Shown: positions 45,185-53,180 of the stretch, one piece after another
Position numbering within the stretch: position 1 is the stretch's first letter
Layout of the letters: every line of letters starts with the position of its first letter
Origin: Lysobacterales bacterium
GTDB lineage: Bacteria; Pseudomonadota; Gammaproteobacteria; Xanthomonadales; SZUA-5
DNA: 64,000 nt
NCBI GenBank assembly: GCA_022844135.1
Contig: JALHMG010000009.1
Location: forward strand, 1-64,000
Direction: 5' to 3'
Notes under the pieces: model-generated
Databases searched by the model: none
What the model saw: the letters and a program-made list of their open reading frames with translations, nothing else
What the model was told of the DNA's origin: nothing
Position numbers and translations under genes: made by a program

Positions 45185-45396
45185 GCTCGGCGATGGACAA
45201 TCGCCTGAGGGTACTGCGAGCGGAGCGCAACTGGAGCCAGGCGTATCTGGCCGAGGCGCTCGGCGTGTCGCGGCAGACCATCAATGCCATCGAAACCGGC
45301 AAATACGATCCCAGTTTGCCGCTGGCGTTCAAAATTGCGCACCTGTTCGGCGCCACTATCGAACAGATTTTTATCCCCGAGGAGACATTGTCGTGA
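45181..45396 (+). CDS. Short XRE-family transcriptional regulator
   Basis: 71 aa from the GTG at 45181, which overlaps the previous stop by 4 nt like the other junctions in this operon; ATG 45193 would give 67 aa. Nearly the whole protein is a helix-turn-helix domain (VLRAERNWSQAYLAEALGVS, then RQTINAIETGKYDPS), with the family C-terminus IFIPEE. Expected to bind the TTGAC-type operator upstream. Confidence 0.88.
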   Translation: MSSAMDNRLRVLRAERNWSQAYLAEALGVSRQTINAIETGKYDPSLPLAFKIAHLFGATIEQIFIPEETLS

Positions 45397-46859
45397 AACG
45401 ATGCTGGATGCTCGCGCTTGGCGCTTGGCTGGCGGTACCGGCCGATGCGCGCACGGTCGGCGAGCTGAGTTTCGAAAAATGCGAGTTGCCGGTGATCGGC
45501 ATGCGGCCATCCGATCCGCTCAATGCCGAATGCACCACGCTCAGCGTGCCGGAAAACTGGGAGGCCAAGGACGGCCGGCAGATCGAGCTGGCGATCGCGC
45601 TGGTGCCTTCGCGCGCGCCGCGCGCCAAACCCGATCCGGTATTCATGCTTGCCGGCGGCCCCGGTCAATCTGCGCGCGAGTCGTGGCGACAGGTGGCAGG
45701 CGCGTTCCACGCGATCCTCGCCGAGCGCCATGTGATCTTGCTCGATCAGCGTGGCACCGGCGGGTCGAATCGCTTCGATTGTCCGATGGAAGAGGGCCTC
45801 GATCCGCTCGCCCTCGAACTCGACCCGGCGCTGGCGACGCAAGCCGCTAAACAGTGCGTCGAATCTGCCCGCGAAACGCACGACGCGCGCTTCTACTCCA
45901 GCGAAGACGCGGCTAAGGATCTCGACCGCGTGCGCGCTGCGCTCGGCGCTGAGCAACTCAATCTGGTGGGCGTGTCCTATGGCACGCGCATGGCCCAGGT
46001 GTTCGCTAAGCGGTATCCAGACCGCGTTCGCACGATGGTGCTCGACAGTGTGGTCCCGAACGAACTGGCGCTCGGTATGGAGCACGCGATCAATCTCGAG
46101 GCGACCCTCAAGGAAACACTCGCCCGCTGCACCAGCGATATCGAGTGCAAAGAGAAATTCGGCGATCCGTACGCCACGCTTTACGAGGTGAAGAACGCTA
46201 TCGCGGCCGAGCCGCGAATGGTCTCCGTGCGCGACCCGCGCACGGGTGCAGTGTCGCAGCGACCGCTCAATCCCCAGAGCCTGTCGACCGTCGCGCGCCT
46301 GTACATGTATCAGCCGACGATGGCAGCGCTGCTGCCGATGGTGCTGGCGGAAGCCCGCGCGGGTCGCTATGAGCCGCTGATCGCGCAAGCGCAGATGATG
46401 GGCGAAGATCTGGGCGCGCAGATTGCGATGGGCATGCACTGGAGCGTGCTGTGCGCCGAGGACGCGCCGCAGTTCCAGCCGCGCCCGCAGGATGCTGGCC
46501 TCATTCTTGGCGATGACCTGATCGACCTCAACATGGCCTGGTGCAAAGAATGGCCCAAACGCGAGATGCCGGACGACGTCCATGCACCCGCCACGCATGC
46601 CATCCCGACGCTCGCGCTGTCCGGCCAATACGATCCGGTGACGCCGCCGCGTTACGGCGATCAAGCGGTTGCGCAAATGCAGAATGCGCGGCACATCGTT
46701 CTGCCCGGTGTTGGCCATAGCGTCATGGGCCATGGCTGCGCACCGAAGCTGGTCGATAAGTTCATCGACGCGGCGAGCGCGAAGGAGCTCGATCCCAAAT
46801 GCCTGGAGTCGCTCACGCCGGCGCCGTTTTTCCTCAACTTCTCCGGGAGCGCGCCGTGA
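45393..46859 (+). CDS. TAP-type alpha/beta hydrolase, exported
   Basis: 488 aa from a GTG at 45393 overlapping the regulator stop by 4 nt. Signal peptide (MLALGAWLAVPADA). Oxyanion-hole region LAGGPGQSA, nucleophile elbow GVSYGT (Ser), Asp in SGQYDPVTPP and His in GVGHSVMGHG complete the triad; the last part matches the TAP C-terminal domain of tripeptidyl aminopeptidase-like enzymes. Acts on peptides or esters in the periplasm. Its place between a regulator and an ABC exporter is curious. Confidence 0.88.
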   Translation: MKRCWMLALGAWLAVPADARTVGELSFEKCELPVIGMRPSDPLNAECTTLSVPENWEAKDGRQIELAIALVPSRAPRAKPDPVFMLAGGPGQSARESWRQVAGAFHAILAERHVILLDQRGTGGSNRFDCPMEEGLDPLALELDPALATQAAKQCVESARETHDARFYSSEDAAKDLDRVRAALGAEQLNLVGVSYGTRMAQVFAKRYPDRVRTMVLDSVVPNELALGMEHAINLEATLKETLARCTSDIECKEKFGDPYATLYEVKNAIAAEPRMVSVRDPRTGAVSQRPLNPQSLSTVARLYMYQPTMAALLPMVLAEARAGRYEPLIAQAQMMGEDLGAQIAMGMHWSVLCAEDAPQFQPRPQDAGLILGDDLIDLNMAWCKEWPKREMPDDVHAPATHAIPTLALSGQYDPVTPPRYGDQAVAQMQNARHIVLPGVGHSVMGHGCAPKLVDKFIDAASAKELDPKCLESLTPAPFFLNFSGSAP

Positions 46860-47590
46860 TCGAACTATCCGATTTGCGCAAGAGTTTTGGCGCGGTCAAG
46901 GCCGTCGATGGTGTCAGCTTCGTCGCCCGCGACGGCGAGATTACCGGCCTTCTGGGCCCCAACGGCGCTGGCAAAACCACCACGTTGCGCATGTTGTACA
47001 CGCTGATGCAACCGGAAACCGGTTTCATCAAGGTCGATGGCGTCGAGATCACCGAGAACGCCAATGCGGTTCGCCGCAGCATGGGCGTGCTGCCGGACGC
47101 GCGCGGCATCTACAAGCGCCTCACGGCGCGCGAGAACATCGAGTACTTCGGTCGTCTGCACGGTCTAGACGAGGCGACGCTGAAGTCGCGCTGCGATGCG
47201 CTGATTGCGGCACTCGGGATTGCCGATATCGAGCACCGCAAGACCGAAGGTTTCAGTAATGGCCAGCGCGTCAAGACCGCCATCGCTCGAGCGCTGATCC
47301 ACGACCCGAAGAATGTGTTGCTCGACGAGCCGACCAATGGCCTGGACGTGATGGCCACCCGCGCGTTGCGGCAGTTCATGTTGAAGCTGCGCGCCGAGGG
47401 CCGCTGCGTGTTGTTTTCCTCGCACATCATGCAAGAGGTCGCTGCGCTGTGCGATCGCATCGTGGTGATCGCCAAGGGCCGCGTCGTCGCCCAGGGCACC
47501 GCGGATGAGCTGCGCGAGCAAACGGGCGAAAGCAACCTCGAAGACGCTTTCGTCAAAGTCATCGGTTCGGAAGAGGGGCTTTCGCTATGA
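46856..47590 (+). CDS. ABC transporter ATP-binding protein (NatA type)
   Basis: 244 aa from a GTG at 46856 (4-nt overlap). Walker A GPNGAGKTT at 34-42, an atypical signature FSNGQR in place of LSGGQ, Walker B NVLLDEPTNGLD and a His switch FSSHIMQE. Resembles NatA of the NatAB sodium-export family. Coupled to the permease gene that follows by ATGA. Confidence 0.92.
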   Translation: MIELSDLRKSFGAVKAVDGVSFVARDGEITGLLGPNGAGKTTTLRMLYTLMQPETGFIKVDGVEITENANAVRRSMGVLPDARGIYKRLTARENIEYFGRLHGLDEATLKSRCDALIAALGIADIEHRKTEGFSNGQRVKTAIARALIHDPKNVLLDEPTNGLDVMATRALRQFMLKLRAEGRCVLFSSHIMQEVAALCDRIVVIAKGRVVAQGTADELREQTGESNLEDAFVKVIGSEEGLSL

Positions 47591-48762
47591 GCGCGTGGAA
47601 TGTGGTGTTCTGGAAAGAGGTGCGCGAAAACCTGCGCGACAAACGCGCAATCGTCAGCACCTTCGTGTATGGCACGTTGCTCGGGCCGGTGCTGTTCGCA
47701 GGTCTCATCGGTCTGTTGATTTCGGTGATGCTGGAACGCTCGGAGAAGCCGCTGGAGTTGCCGGTGATCGGTGCCGACCACGCGCCGAATCTGATCGCTT
47801 TCCTGCGCTCCCAGGGCGTGGAAATCGAGCCCGCACCGGCGGATCCTGAGGGCGCCATCAAGCGTCGCGATGCGGATGTGATCTTGCGCATCCCCGCCGA
47901 GTACGCCGAGCAATGGCGCGCCGGCAAGGCGGCGACGCTGGAGCTGATCGTCGATCGTTCGTTGCAAAAGGCCGAGCAATCGATTTCGCGCACCGAGCGC
48001 TACATCCAGGCGTACGCCGGGCAAACCACGGCGCAACGACTGCTCATCCGCGGCATCAGCCCCGAAGTTATCCAACCGATACTCGTGGCCGATGTCGATC
48101 AGTCCACGCCGCAATCGCGCAGCGGCATGTTGCTCGCGATGCTGCCGTATCTGCTGATCCTCACCGTGTTCGCTGGCGGCAGTTATCTGGCGATCGATGC
48201 AACCGCCGGCGAGCGCGAGCGCCAATCGCTGGAACCGCTGCTGATCAATCCGGTGAGCCGTGGCCAGATCATGTTCGGCAAACTCGCCGCAACCTTCGCT
48301 TTCGCAGCCGCGTCGTTGGCGTTGTCGCTGGTCGCCTTCGCAATCATCACGCCATTTTTGCCCGTGGAAAAGATCGGCATGATCATCAACTTCGGCGTCA
48401 AGCAGTGTTTGCTGTTGTTCCTTGCGATCGTGCCGCTGGGGTTGATTGGCGCCGGGCTCCTGACCAGCGTATCGGCCTTCGCCAAGAGTTTTCGCGAGGC
48501 GCAGACTTACGTGACCTTGCTGATCATGCTGCCGGCGATTCCGTCGATGATCATGGCGCTCAATCCGCTGAAACCGGCAGACTGGATGTACGCCGCGCCG
48601 CTGCTCAGCCATCAGCTGCTCATTGAGCAAACCGTGCGCGGCGAACCGGCCGTGTTCTGGCAATTCGCCGCTTCGATCAGCGTAACCTTGCTGATCGGCT
48701 CGATCGTGGCGTTCGTGGCGTCCAGGCTCTATCACCGCGAGCAGTTAGCGATCTCGGCGTGA
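47587..48762 (+). CDS. ABC transporter permease (NatB type)
   Basis: 391 aa. One N-terminal helix, a large periplasmic domain (about 50-175), then five helices, the ABC-2/NatB layout. Motif DATAGERERQSLEPLLINPV lies in the cytoplasmic coupling region. With the preceding ATPase it forms an exporter; sodium is the NatAB substrate in Bacillus, but specificity here is not known. Last of a five-gene operon in which all junctions are 4-nt overlaps. Confidence 0.92.
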   Translation: MSAWNVVFWKEVRENLRDKRAIVSTFVYGTLLGPVLFAGLIGLLISVMLERSEKPLELPVIGADHAPNLIAFLRSQGVEIEPAPADPEGAIKRRDADVILRIPAEYAEQWRAGKAATLELIVDRSLQKAEQSISRTERYIQAYAGQTTAQRLLIRGISPEVIQPILVADVDQSTPQSRSGMLLAMLPYLLILTVFAGGSYLAIDATAGERERQSLEPLLINPVSRGQIMFGKLAATFAFAAASLALSLVAFAIITPFLPVEKIGMIINFGVKQCLLLFLAIVPLGLIGAGLLTSVSAFAKSFREAQTYVTLLIMLPAIPSMIMALNPLKPADWMYAAPLLSHQLLIEQTVRGEPAVFWQFAASISVTLLIGSIVAFVASRLYHREQLAISA

Positions 48763-49152
48763 GTCTTAGATAGTCAGGCGCGATGGCAACAGCTTCTCGA
48801 AGAGCAGAACGAGAAATTTGTTGATCCGCAGGTTGCGGAAGTCCACGGCATCGCGTTTTTCTTCAGCAAGAAACCTGGTCAGCTTAGCAAGCTCGCAGCG
48901 TGATGTCGTTTTGCCGCCGAGTGAGCACAGGAGCACGCTCGGCGTCGCGTCGCAAGTAAAGCGACTACGAAGCGAGTCCAACTCCCTCTCCCGCCCAGGC
49001 GGGAGAGATAAGCGTACAACCGAACTGCACGTAGAGCGGAACAAATCGCTCTCCACACAGTCTTTACCCATGCCCGGTGCGCAATGCCCGGCGCAAGAGT
49101 GGACCGTCTTTTCTCGCGGTCCGCGCGCTCACGACACTGAACTGGAGTCCCT
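48763..49152. other. Intergenic region with a coding-like remnant and a REP-like hairpin
   Basis: After natB comes an open stretch (48778-48903, plus strand, ending in TGA) of lower GC that translates as a charged helical tail containing LLEEQNEKFVDPQVAEVHGI then AFFFSKKPGQL; it reads like the C-terminus of a lost gene. It has no start or ribosome site. Then comes a perfect 9-bp stem at 48986-49007 and the methyltransferase leader. Confidence 0.4.
48986..49007. repeat. REP-like hairpin
   Basis: CTCTCCCGC and GCGGGAGAG with a CCAG loop, a perfect 9-bp stem. The sequence type (CCCTCTCCCGC...) is a common bacterial intergenic palindrome; no U-tract, so not a typical terminator. Confidence 0.5.
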
Positions 49153-50193
49153 ATGCAAGGCGTCGACCGCTTTGAGGCGGAGCCGTGGTCGATCGATGGT
49201 TTCGCCATCGTCGAAGGCCGAATGTACATCGACGGGTGGGCCTTTCCTGAGGCCGGCAACCCCGTCACATCGCGTTTCTCGATCAATGGCAAAGCGGCAC
49301 AAACCGCGGTCGCCGTCGACCGTCCCGATGTTGCGGCATTGTTCGCGCGGCGTAAGCACGCAAGGCATTGCGGTTTCCACCTGGAACATCTTCTTGCGCC
49401 GTCGGAGTCGCTGCTCGATATCCATTGCGCATCGCTGTACGACACGCCGCGCAGTCGAGCTCGAAACAGCGTGTTCGTGCCGCTCAGAGGCGCAGCGCTC
49501 GATCGTCCCGTGCCTACCGCGGAGCAGCGCTATCGGGTCATCGGCAACCGCGATCTGAACGGATTCCTGCGCATCGGCAGCACCGACGCGCAGAAGCTGC
49601 TGGCGCTGATTCGGTTCGATTTCCCGGACTTGAGCGAGTTGCGCGTACTCGACTGGGGCGTAGGTTGCGGACGCGTCGCGCGCCATGTCTGCGATTCCTT
49701 CGGCGAGTTCACGGGTGTCGATATCGACGCCGACAACGTGCGCTGGTGTGCCGACAACTTGCCGGGTCGCTATGCGACCATCGGGCTCCGCGACGGAACC
49801 AGATTCGCCGACGGTTCGTTCGATGCGATTTACGGCGTTTCGGTATTCACGCACCTGCGGGAGGAACTGCAGAATCTCTGGCTGGCGGAACTTCGTCGCT
49901 TACTGCGCCCCGGCGGTCGCGCGTATGTCACGGTGCACGGCACCACAGCGGTGGAATACGGTTGCCGCGCGCCGGCCGAAACTGAGGCGGCACTCGCGCG
50001 CCTTCGACGCGAAGGTTTCTACATCGCCAGCGAGAACACCCAGTTGGCCGGCTACGTCCCCGAGCCCGACGAATACCTCAACGTTTTTCACCACTCAGAC
50101 TACGTACGGCAGCATTGGCAAGCCGGCTTTCGGAGCTTGGAGATCATCCCGGGTTACATCTACACGCACGATCTGGTGGTGTTGGAGCGATAG
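49153..50193 (+). CDS. SAM-dependent methyltransferase with N-terminal beta domain
   Basis: 346 aa. The first 100 residues are beta-rich (IDGFAIVEGRMYIDGWAFPE), a module often fused to glycan-related proteins. Then a class I methyltransferase: motif I VLDWGVGCGRVARH, acidic VDIDADN, and IYGVSVFTHLREEL, followed by LLRPGGRAYVT. The SAM site is complete. The substrate is unknown, with a glycan or cell-surface target a possibility. GGAG is close upstream of the ATG. Confidence 0.85.
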   Translation: MQGVDRFEAEPWSIDGFAIVEGRMYIDGWAFPEAGNPVTSRFSINGKAAQTAVAVDRPDVAALFARRKHARHCGFHLEHLLAPSESLLDIHCASLYDTPRSRARNSVFVPLRGAALDRPVPTAEQRYRVIGNRDLNGFLRIGSTDAQKLLALIRFDFPDLSELRVLDWGVGCGRVARHVCDSFGEFTGVDIDADNVRWCADNLPGRYATIGLRDGTRFADGSFDAIYGVSVFTHLREELQNLWLAELRRLLRPGGRAYVTVHGTTAVEYGCRAPAETEAALARLRREGFYIASENTQLAGYVPEPDEYLNVFHHSDYVRQHWQAGFRSLEIIPGYIYTHDLVVLER

Positions 50194-50277
50194 ATCCGGG
50201 GTCATTTCAGCATCCTGAGGCTGGAACTGTCGCCGCGCATCGCCGTCGCAGCTCGGAATTCGACATGGAGTTTGTGG

Positions 50278-51087
50278 ATGAATCGCGTGTTTTTTGTCTT
50301 GGTTGTTCTTCTGATTGCCGCGCCCGCGTCCGCCCAGCAAACGTTCGATGACTTGCAGGGGTTCAACAGTGCGGTGCCCGCGCAACGTGTTGAGGGTTTC
50401 GATCAATTGCCGATCGGCATGAACGCACCGCTGCTGACGCCCCCCGTGGTGCTCAGCGGCGTCGAGTTTCCGAACGCGCCGCAGGTCAACAGTAGTGGAT
50501 TTAGCGGGTTGTTTCCCACTCAGGGATCGCCGCCCAACTATGTCGTGGTCAACTGGCGGGACTTCGCCTTGGTTCTCGCCAGACCGACCAATGCGCTTGG
50601 CGTTTCGCTGAAATGCCTGGGTTGCGATCCGATCGGCGGGCCCTCGAGCGTCATGCGCATTGAACTACGCAACGACGAGGAGCTGGTGGCGGTGCGAGAG
50701 GTGCCGACGCGATTCGACTCCAGCGTGCGCTTCGTGGGGATAGTCAGCAATCAAGCCTTCGATCGCGCCTTCATCACTCGCGTTCAGCAATCTGGCACCA
50801 GCAACTACGTGATCGACGACGTACGAATCGGCGATGGTGTTTTCGCCGATGGATTCGAGCCCACGGCGCCGCCGCTCGTCGCGGACCGCAAGGCTGGCAC
50901 AACCCAGCGGTCCTCATCCTCGACTCTCGATCGCCAGCAGCGCTGTCTTGCGCTCGATTCCTCCCGCGTAACCGGTCATGGAACCGTCCCGACCGACAAT
51001 GCGATGGCAAGGAATGATGATCGACAGCGGATTGCGTCCTACGGCGGCGGCAACTGCTCGCACGCCGCCTGGCTTGCCGACTCGTAG
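50278..51087 (+). CDS. Secreted protein with internal FADGFE, C-terminus extended antisense to ogt
   Basis: 269 aa from the ATG at 50278 (GGAG 7 nt upstream, signal peptide FFVLVVLLIAAPASA). Residues to about 194 are a secreted beta domain ending VFADGFE at 50859, where related proteins stop. The frame then continues about 75 residues to 51087, overlapping ogt on the opposite strand by 174 nt; this tail is Ser/Thr/Arg rich and looks like antisense sequence. Probably an ancestral stop right after the GFE codons was lost by mutation or frameshift. Function unknown. Confidence 0.75.
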   Translation: MNRVFFVLVVLLIAAPASAQQTFDDLQGFNSAVPAQRVEGFDQLPIGMNAPLLTPPVVLSGVEFPNAPQVNSSGFSGLFPTQGSPPNYVVVNWRDFALVLARPTNALGVSLKCLGCDPIGGPSSVMRIELRNDEELVAVREVPTRFDSSVRFVGIVSNQAFDRAFITRVQQSGTSNYVIDDVRIGDGVFADGFEPTAPPLVADRKAGTTQRSSSSTLDRQQRCLALDSSRVTGHGTVPTDNAMARNDDRQRIASYGGGNCSHAAWLADS

Positions 51088-51393
51088 CGCAAGCTCGCCG
51101 TAGCTCAGGGTCTGGCCGCACGCGATGGACGCCAGCGTGTCCCAGACCGCGCGCTGAAACGCGGTGCCGCGTGGCGCCAACGGCAGCTCGAAACTGCGGC
51201 GATGGCGGTTGAAGTACGCGTCGATCTGTTCGCCCGCCGTTCGAAGCAGCGCGTCGTCGGGCAGTTCGACGAAGCCCGCATCGAGCACGAAATCGTGCTC
51301 TTGACCAACAAAATGGGCGCCAATCAGCGCGCCGTTCTCGGCGCACAAACGCAGTGTGCCAAGCGGTGTTTCGTGGAGACGATAGGGGATCAT
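50914..51393 (-). CDS. ogt: Methylated-DNA-[protein]-cysteine S-methyltransferase
   Basis: 159 aa from the ATG at 51393. Acceptor motif IIPCHRIVG (reactive Cys), helix-turn-helix region FQRAVWDTL and GQTLSYGELA, and the upstream N-terminal domain are all present. Suicide repair of O6-alkylguanine and O4-alkylthymine. Encoded just after the Ada-AlkA gene on the same strand, making an alkylation-repair unit. Its leader is a heptamer tract with AGGA. Confidence 0.95.
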   Translation of the reverse strand: MIPYRLHETPLGTLRLCAENGALIGAHFVGQEHDFVLDAGFVELPDDALLRTAGEQIDAYFNRHRRSFELPLAPRGTAFQRAVWDTLASIACGQTLSYGELALRVGKPGGVRAVAAAVGRNPLSIIIPCHRIVGRDGSMTGYAGGIERKTALLAIESRG

Positions 51394-51492
51394 GGTTTTG
51401 GTTCCTGGTTGTCGGTTCTTGGTTCTTGGTGGTTCCGGCGTTAACTGACTTGCCAACGCTGGCTCCAAACCGAGAACCAAGAACCCACAACC
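51394..51492 (-). repeat. Heptamer repeats forming an inverted pair before ogt
   Basis: Next to the ogt ATG, in its sense, lies CCAAGAACCAAGAACCGACA and an AACCAGGAACCAAAACC tail; near the Ada-AlkA stop (about 51467-51490) the same heptamers run the other way. The two arms could pair into a long hairpin across the intergenic mRNA. Confidence 0.7.
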
Positions 51493-51495
51493 GCT

Positions 51496-53004
51496 TCAAA
51501 GCCAGGCCTGCATCACCGCATACGCGCGCCACGGGCGCCAGGATTCGGCGCGGCTGCGCAAGCGCGAGGGCGAACGTTCGTCCAGCGCCTTCATCAGCGC
51601 CAGATCGGCGGCCGGAAAGGCGTCTGGCCAGTGCAAGGCGCGCATGATGATGTACTGCGCGGTCCAATCGCCGATGCCGGGCAAGGCGACCAGCGCGGCG
51701 TAGGTTTGCTCGACGTCGGCAGCGGCGTGCAGTTGCAGGGCGCCGCTGTGCAGCGCTTTGGCAATTCGTACAATCGATTCGGCGCGCTGGCGGACGATGC
51801 CGAGCTCGGCAATCGCACCGGCATCCACCTGGGCGATCGCGCTCGGCGATGGAAACAGACGATGGAGTTCGCCGTCGCCGTGGATGTCGCCGAACGCGGC
51901 CACAAAGCGCATCGCCAAGGTGCGCGCGGCTTTGACCGACACTTGCTGGCCCAGGACGGCGCGCACGGCGAGCTCGAAGCCGTCGAAGGCGCCCGGCACG
52001 CGCAAGCCGGGTACGCGCGCCATATCGCCGAGCGCGCTCGCGATCTCGTCCGGGCGCGCGTCCAGATCGAAGACACGGCGCACGTGTGGGATCACTTGCG
52101 CCACCGCTGGCGCGAGTGCCGCGTCGAGCGTCAACTCGACACCATCGGCGCAGGGCTCCACCTGCATCACACCGACGTGCTCGCGACCATCGGGCGAACG
52201 CGCGCGCAGCAGGCGCCGATAGCGCTCGCCGTCGATCATCTCGATACCCGGAATCGCACGTGCGCCCAGAAATGCGAGCAGCGGTTGATATGCGTACGGC
52301 GGTCGTGCGCTGAGCGTGAAACGCAGCGTTGTTGGCAGCGTTCTTTTGTCGCGCAGCGCACCCGGCGCAAAGCGGTAACGTTCCTGCATCGCCGCATTGA
52401 AGCGGCGCACGCTCGCAAAGCCGCTGGCAAAGGCGATGTCGGTGATCGGCATCGGCGAGTCGGTCAGCAACCGTTTGGCCAGCAGCAGGCGCTGCGTCTG
52501 TCGATACTCGATCGGGCTGACGCCGTATTCGGCGGCGAAAACGCGACGCAGGTGGCGATCGCTGATGCCCATGCGCGACGCCAACGCAGAGAGCGCATCG
52601 TCGCCAAGCGCGCCATCATCGAGTGCCTGTGCCGCTTGGCTGGCCAGCCGCTGGCGCGCATCGACAGCGCTATTGCCGGGCGCCAGTTCCGGCCGGCAAC
52701 GCAAGCACGGGCGATAGCCATCGCGCTCGGCCAGCGCCGCGTGCGCATAAAACGTGCAGCTTGAGCGCTTGGGTGTTTTTGCAGTGCACACCGGCCTGCA
52801 GTAAATTCCGGTGCTGCGCACGGCAACAAAGAATCGCCCGTCGAAGCGCGCGTCGTGGGTTCGCAGCGCGCGGTAGCAGTCGTCATCGGAGAGTCGCACC
52901 GAAGCTTCCTGCGGAAACTTCGATTCGGTGAGCCGGTCGGGCCCGCGCAGCGAAAAAGTGGTTTTCGCTGCGCGTCCAGTGGCTTTTCTTGCGGGCGTGT
53001 TCAT
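51496..53004 (-). CDS. Ada-AlkA fusion: metal-binding Ada/AraC regulator with 3-methyladenine glycosylase
   Basis: 502 aa. First the Ada N-terminal zinc domain with GIYCRPVC, RSSCTFY and PCLRC (residues about 67-105; the first Cys is the methyl-phosphotriester acceptor), then an AraC-type HTH (ALASRMGISDRHLRRVF; about 115-205), then an AlkA/HhH-GPD glycosylase with LPGIGDWTAQY and catalytic Asp near 468 (FPAADLAL). One protein senses methylation damage, activates transcription and excises alkylated bases. Lies directly upstream of ogt. The Ada C-terminal methyltransferase domain is absent and is supplied by ogt. Confidence 0.93.
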   Translation of the reverse strand: MNTPARKATGRAAKTTFSLRGPDRLTESKFPQEASVRLSDDDCYRALRTHDARFDGRFFVAVRSTGIYCRPVCTAKTPKRSSCTFYAHAALAERDGYRPCLRCRPELAPGNSAVDARQRLASQAAQALDDGALGDDALSALASRMGISDRHLRRVFAAEYGVSPIEYRQTQRLLLAKRLLTDSPMPITDIAFASGFASVRRFNAAMQERYRFAPGALRDKRTLPTTLRFTLSARPPYAYQPLLAFLGARAIPGIEMIDGERYRRLLRARSPDGREHVGVMQVEPCADGVELTLDAALAPAVAQVIPHVRRVFDLDARPDEIASALGDMARVPGLRVPGAFDGFELAVRAVLGQQVSVKAARTLAMRFVAAFGDIHGDGELHRLFPSPSAIAQVDAGAIAELGIVRQRAESIVRIAKALHSGALQLHAAADVEQTYAALVALPGIGDWTAQYIIMRALHWPDAFPAADLALMKALDERSPSRLRSRAESWRPWRAYAVMQAWL

Positions 53005-53180
53005 GGCCGCCAGGATGCGCCGGTCGGCGTTTCTCCGCTAGCCGTTTCCGGACATGGAATGGTGCAGACGGACGTTTCCGGCAGACACTTTCATCCCTGC
53101 GAAGCAGGCCAGCCTCGCGCGGCGGAACCGAGGTCTTCGCTGCGCGCCTGCGCCTTCGTTGCCAGATCGATGCGCAAGCG

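Noticed and set aside
45048-46733. 561-codon antisense frame opposite the TAP-type hydrolase
   Set aside because: His/Arg-rich shadow of a GC-rich gene; no start signal or domain. The sense frame has the full Ser-Asp-His triad.
47110-48735. 541-codon antisense frame opposite natA/natB
   Set aside because: Gln/Arg/His-rich shadow; the sense frames have Walker motifs and membrane segments.
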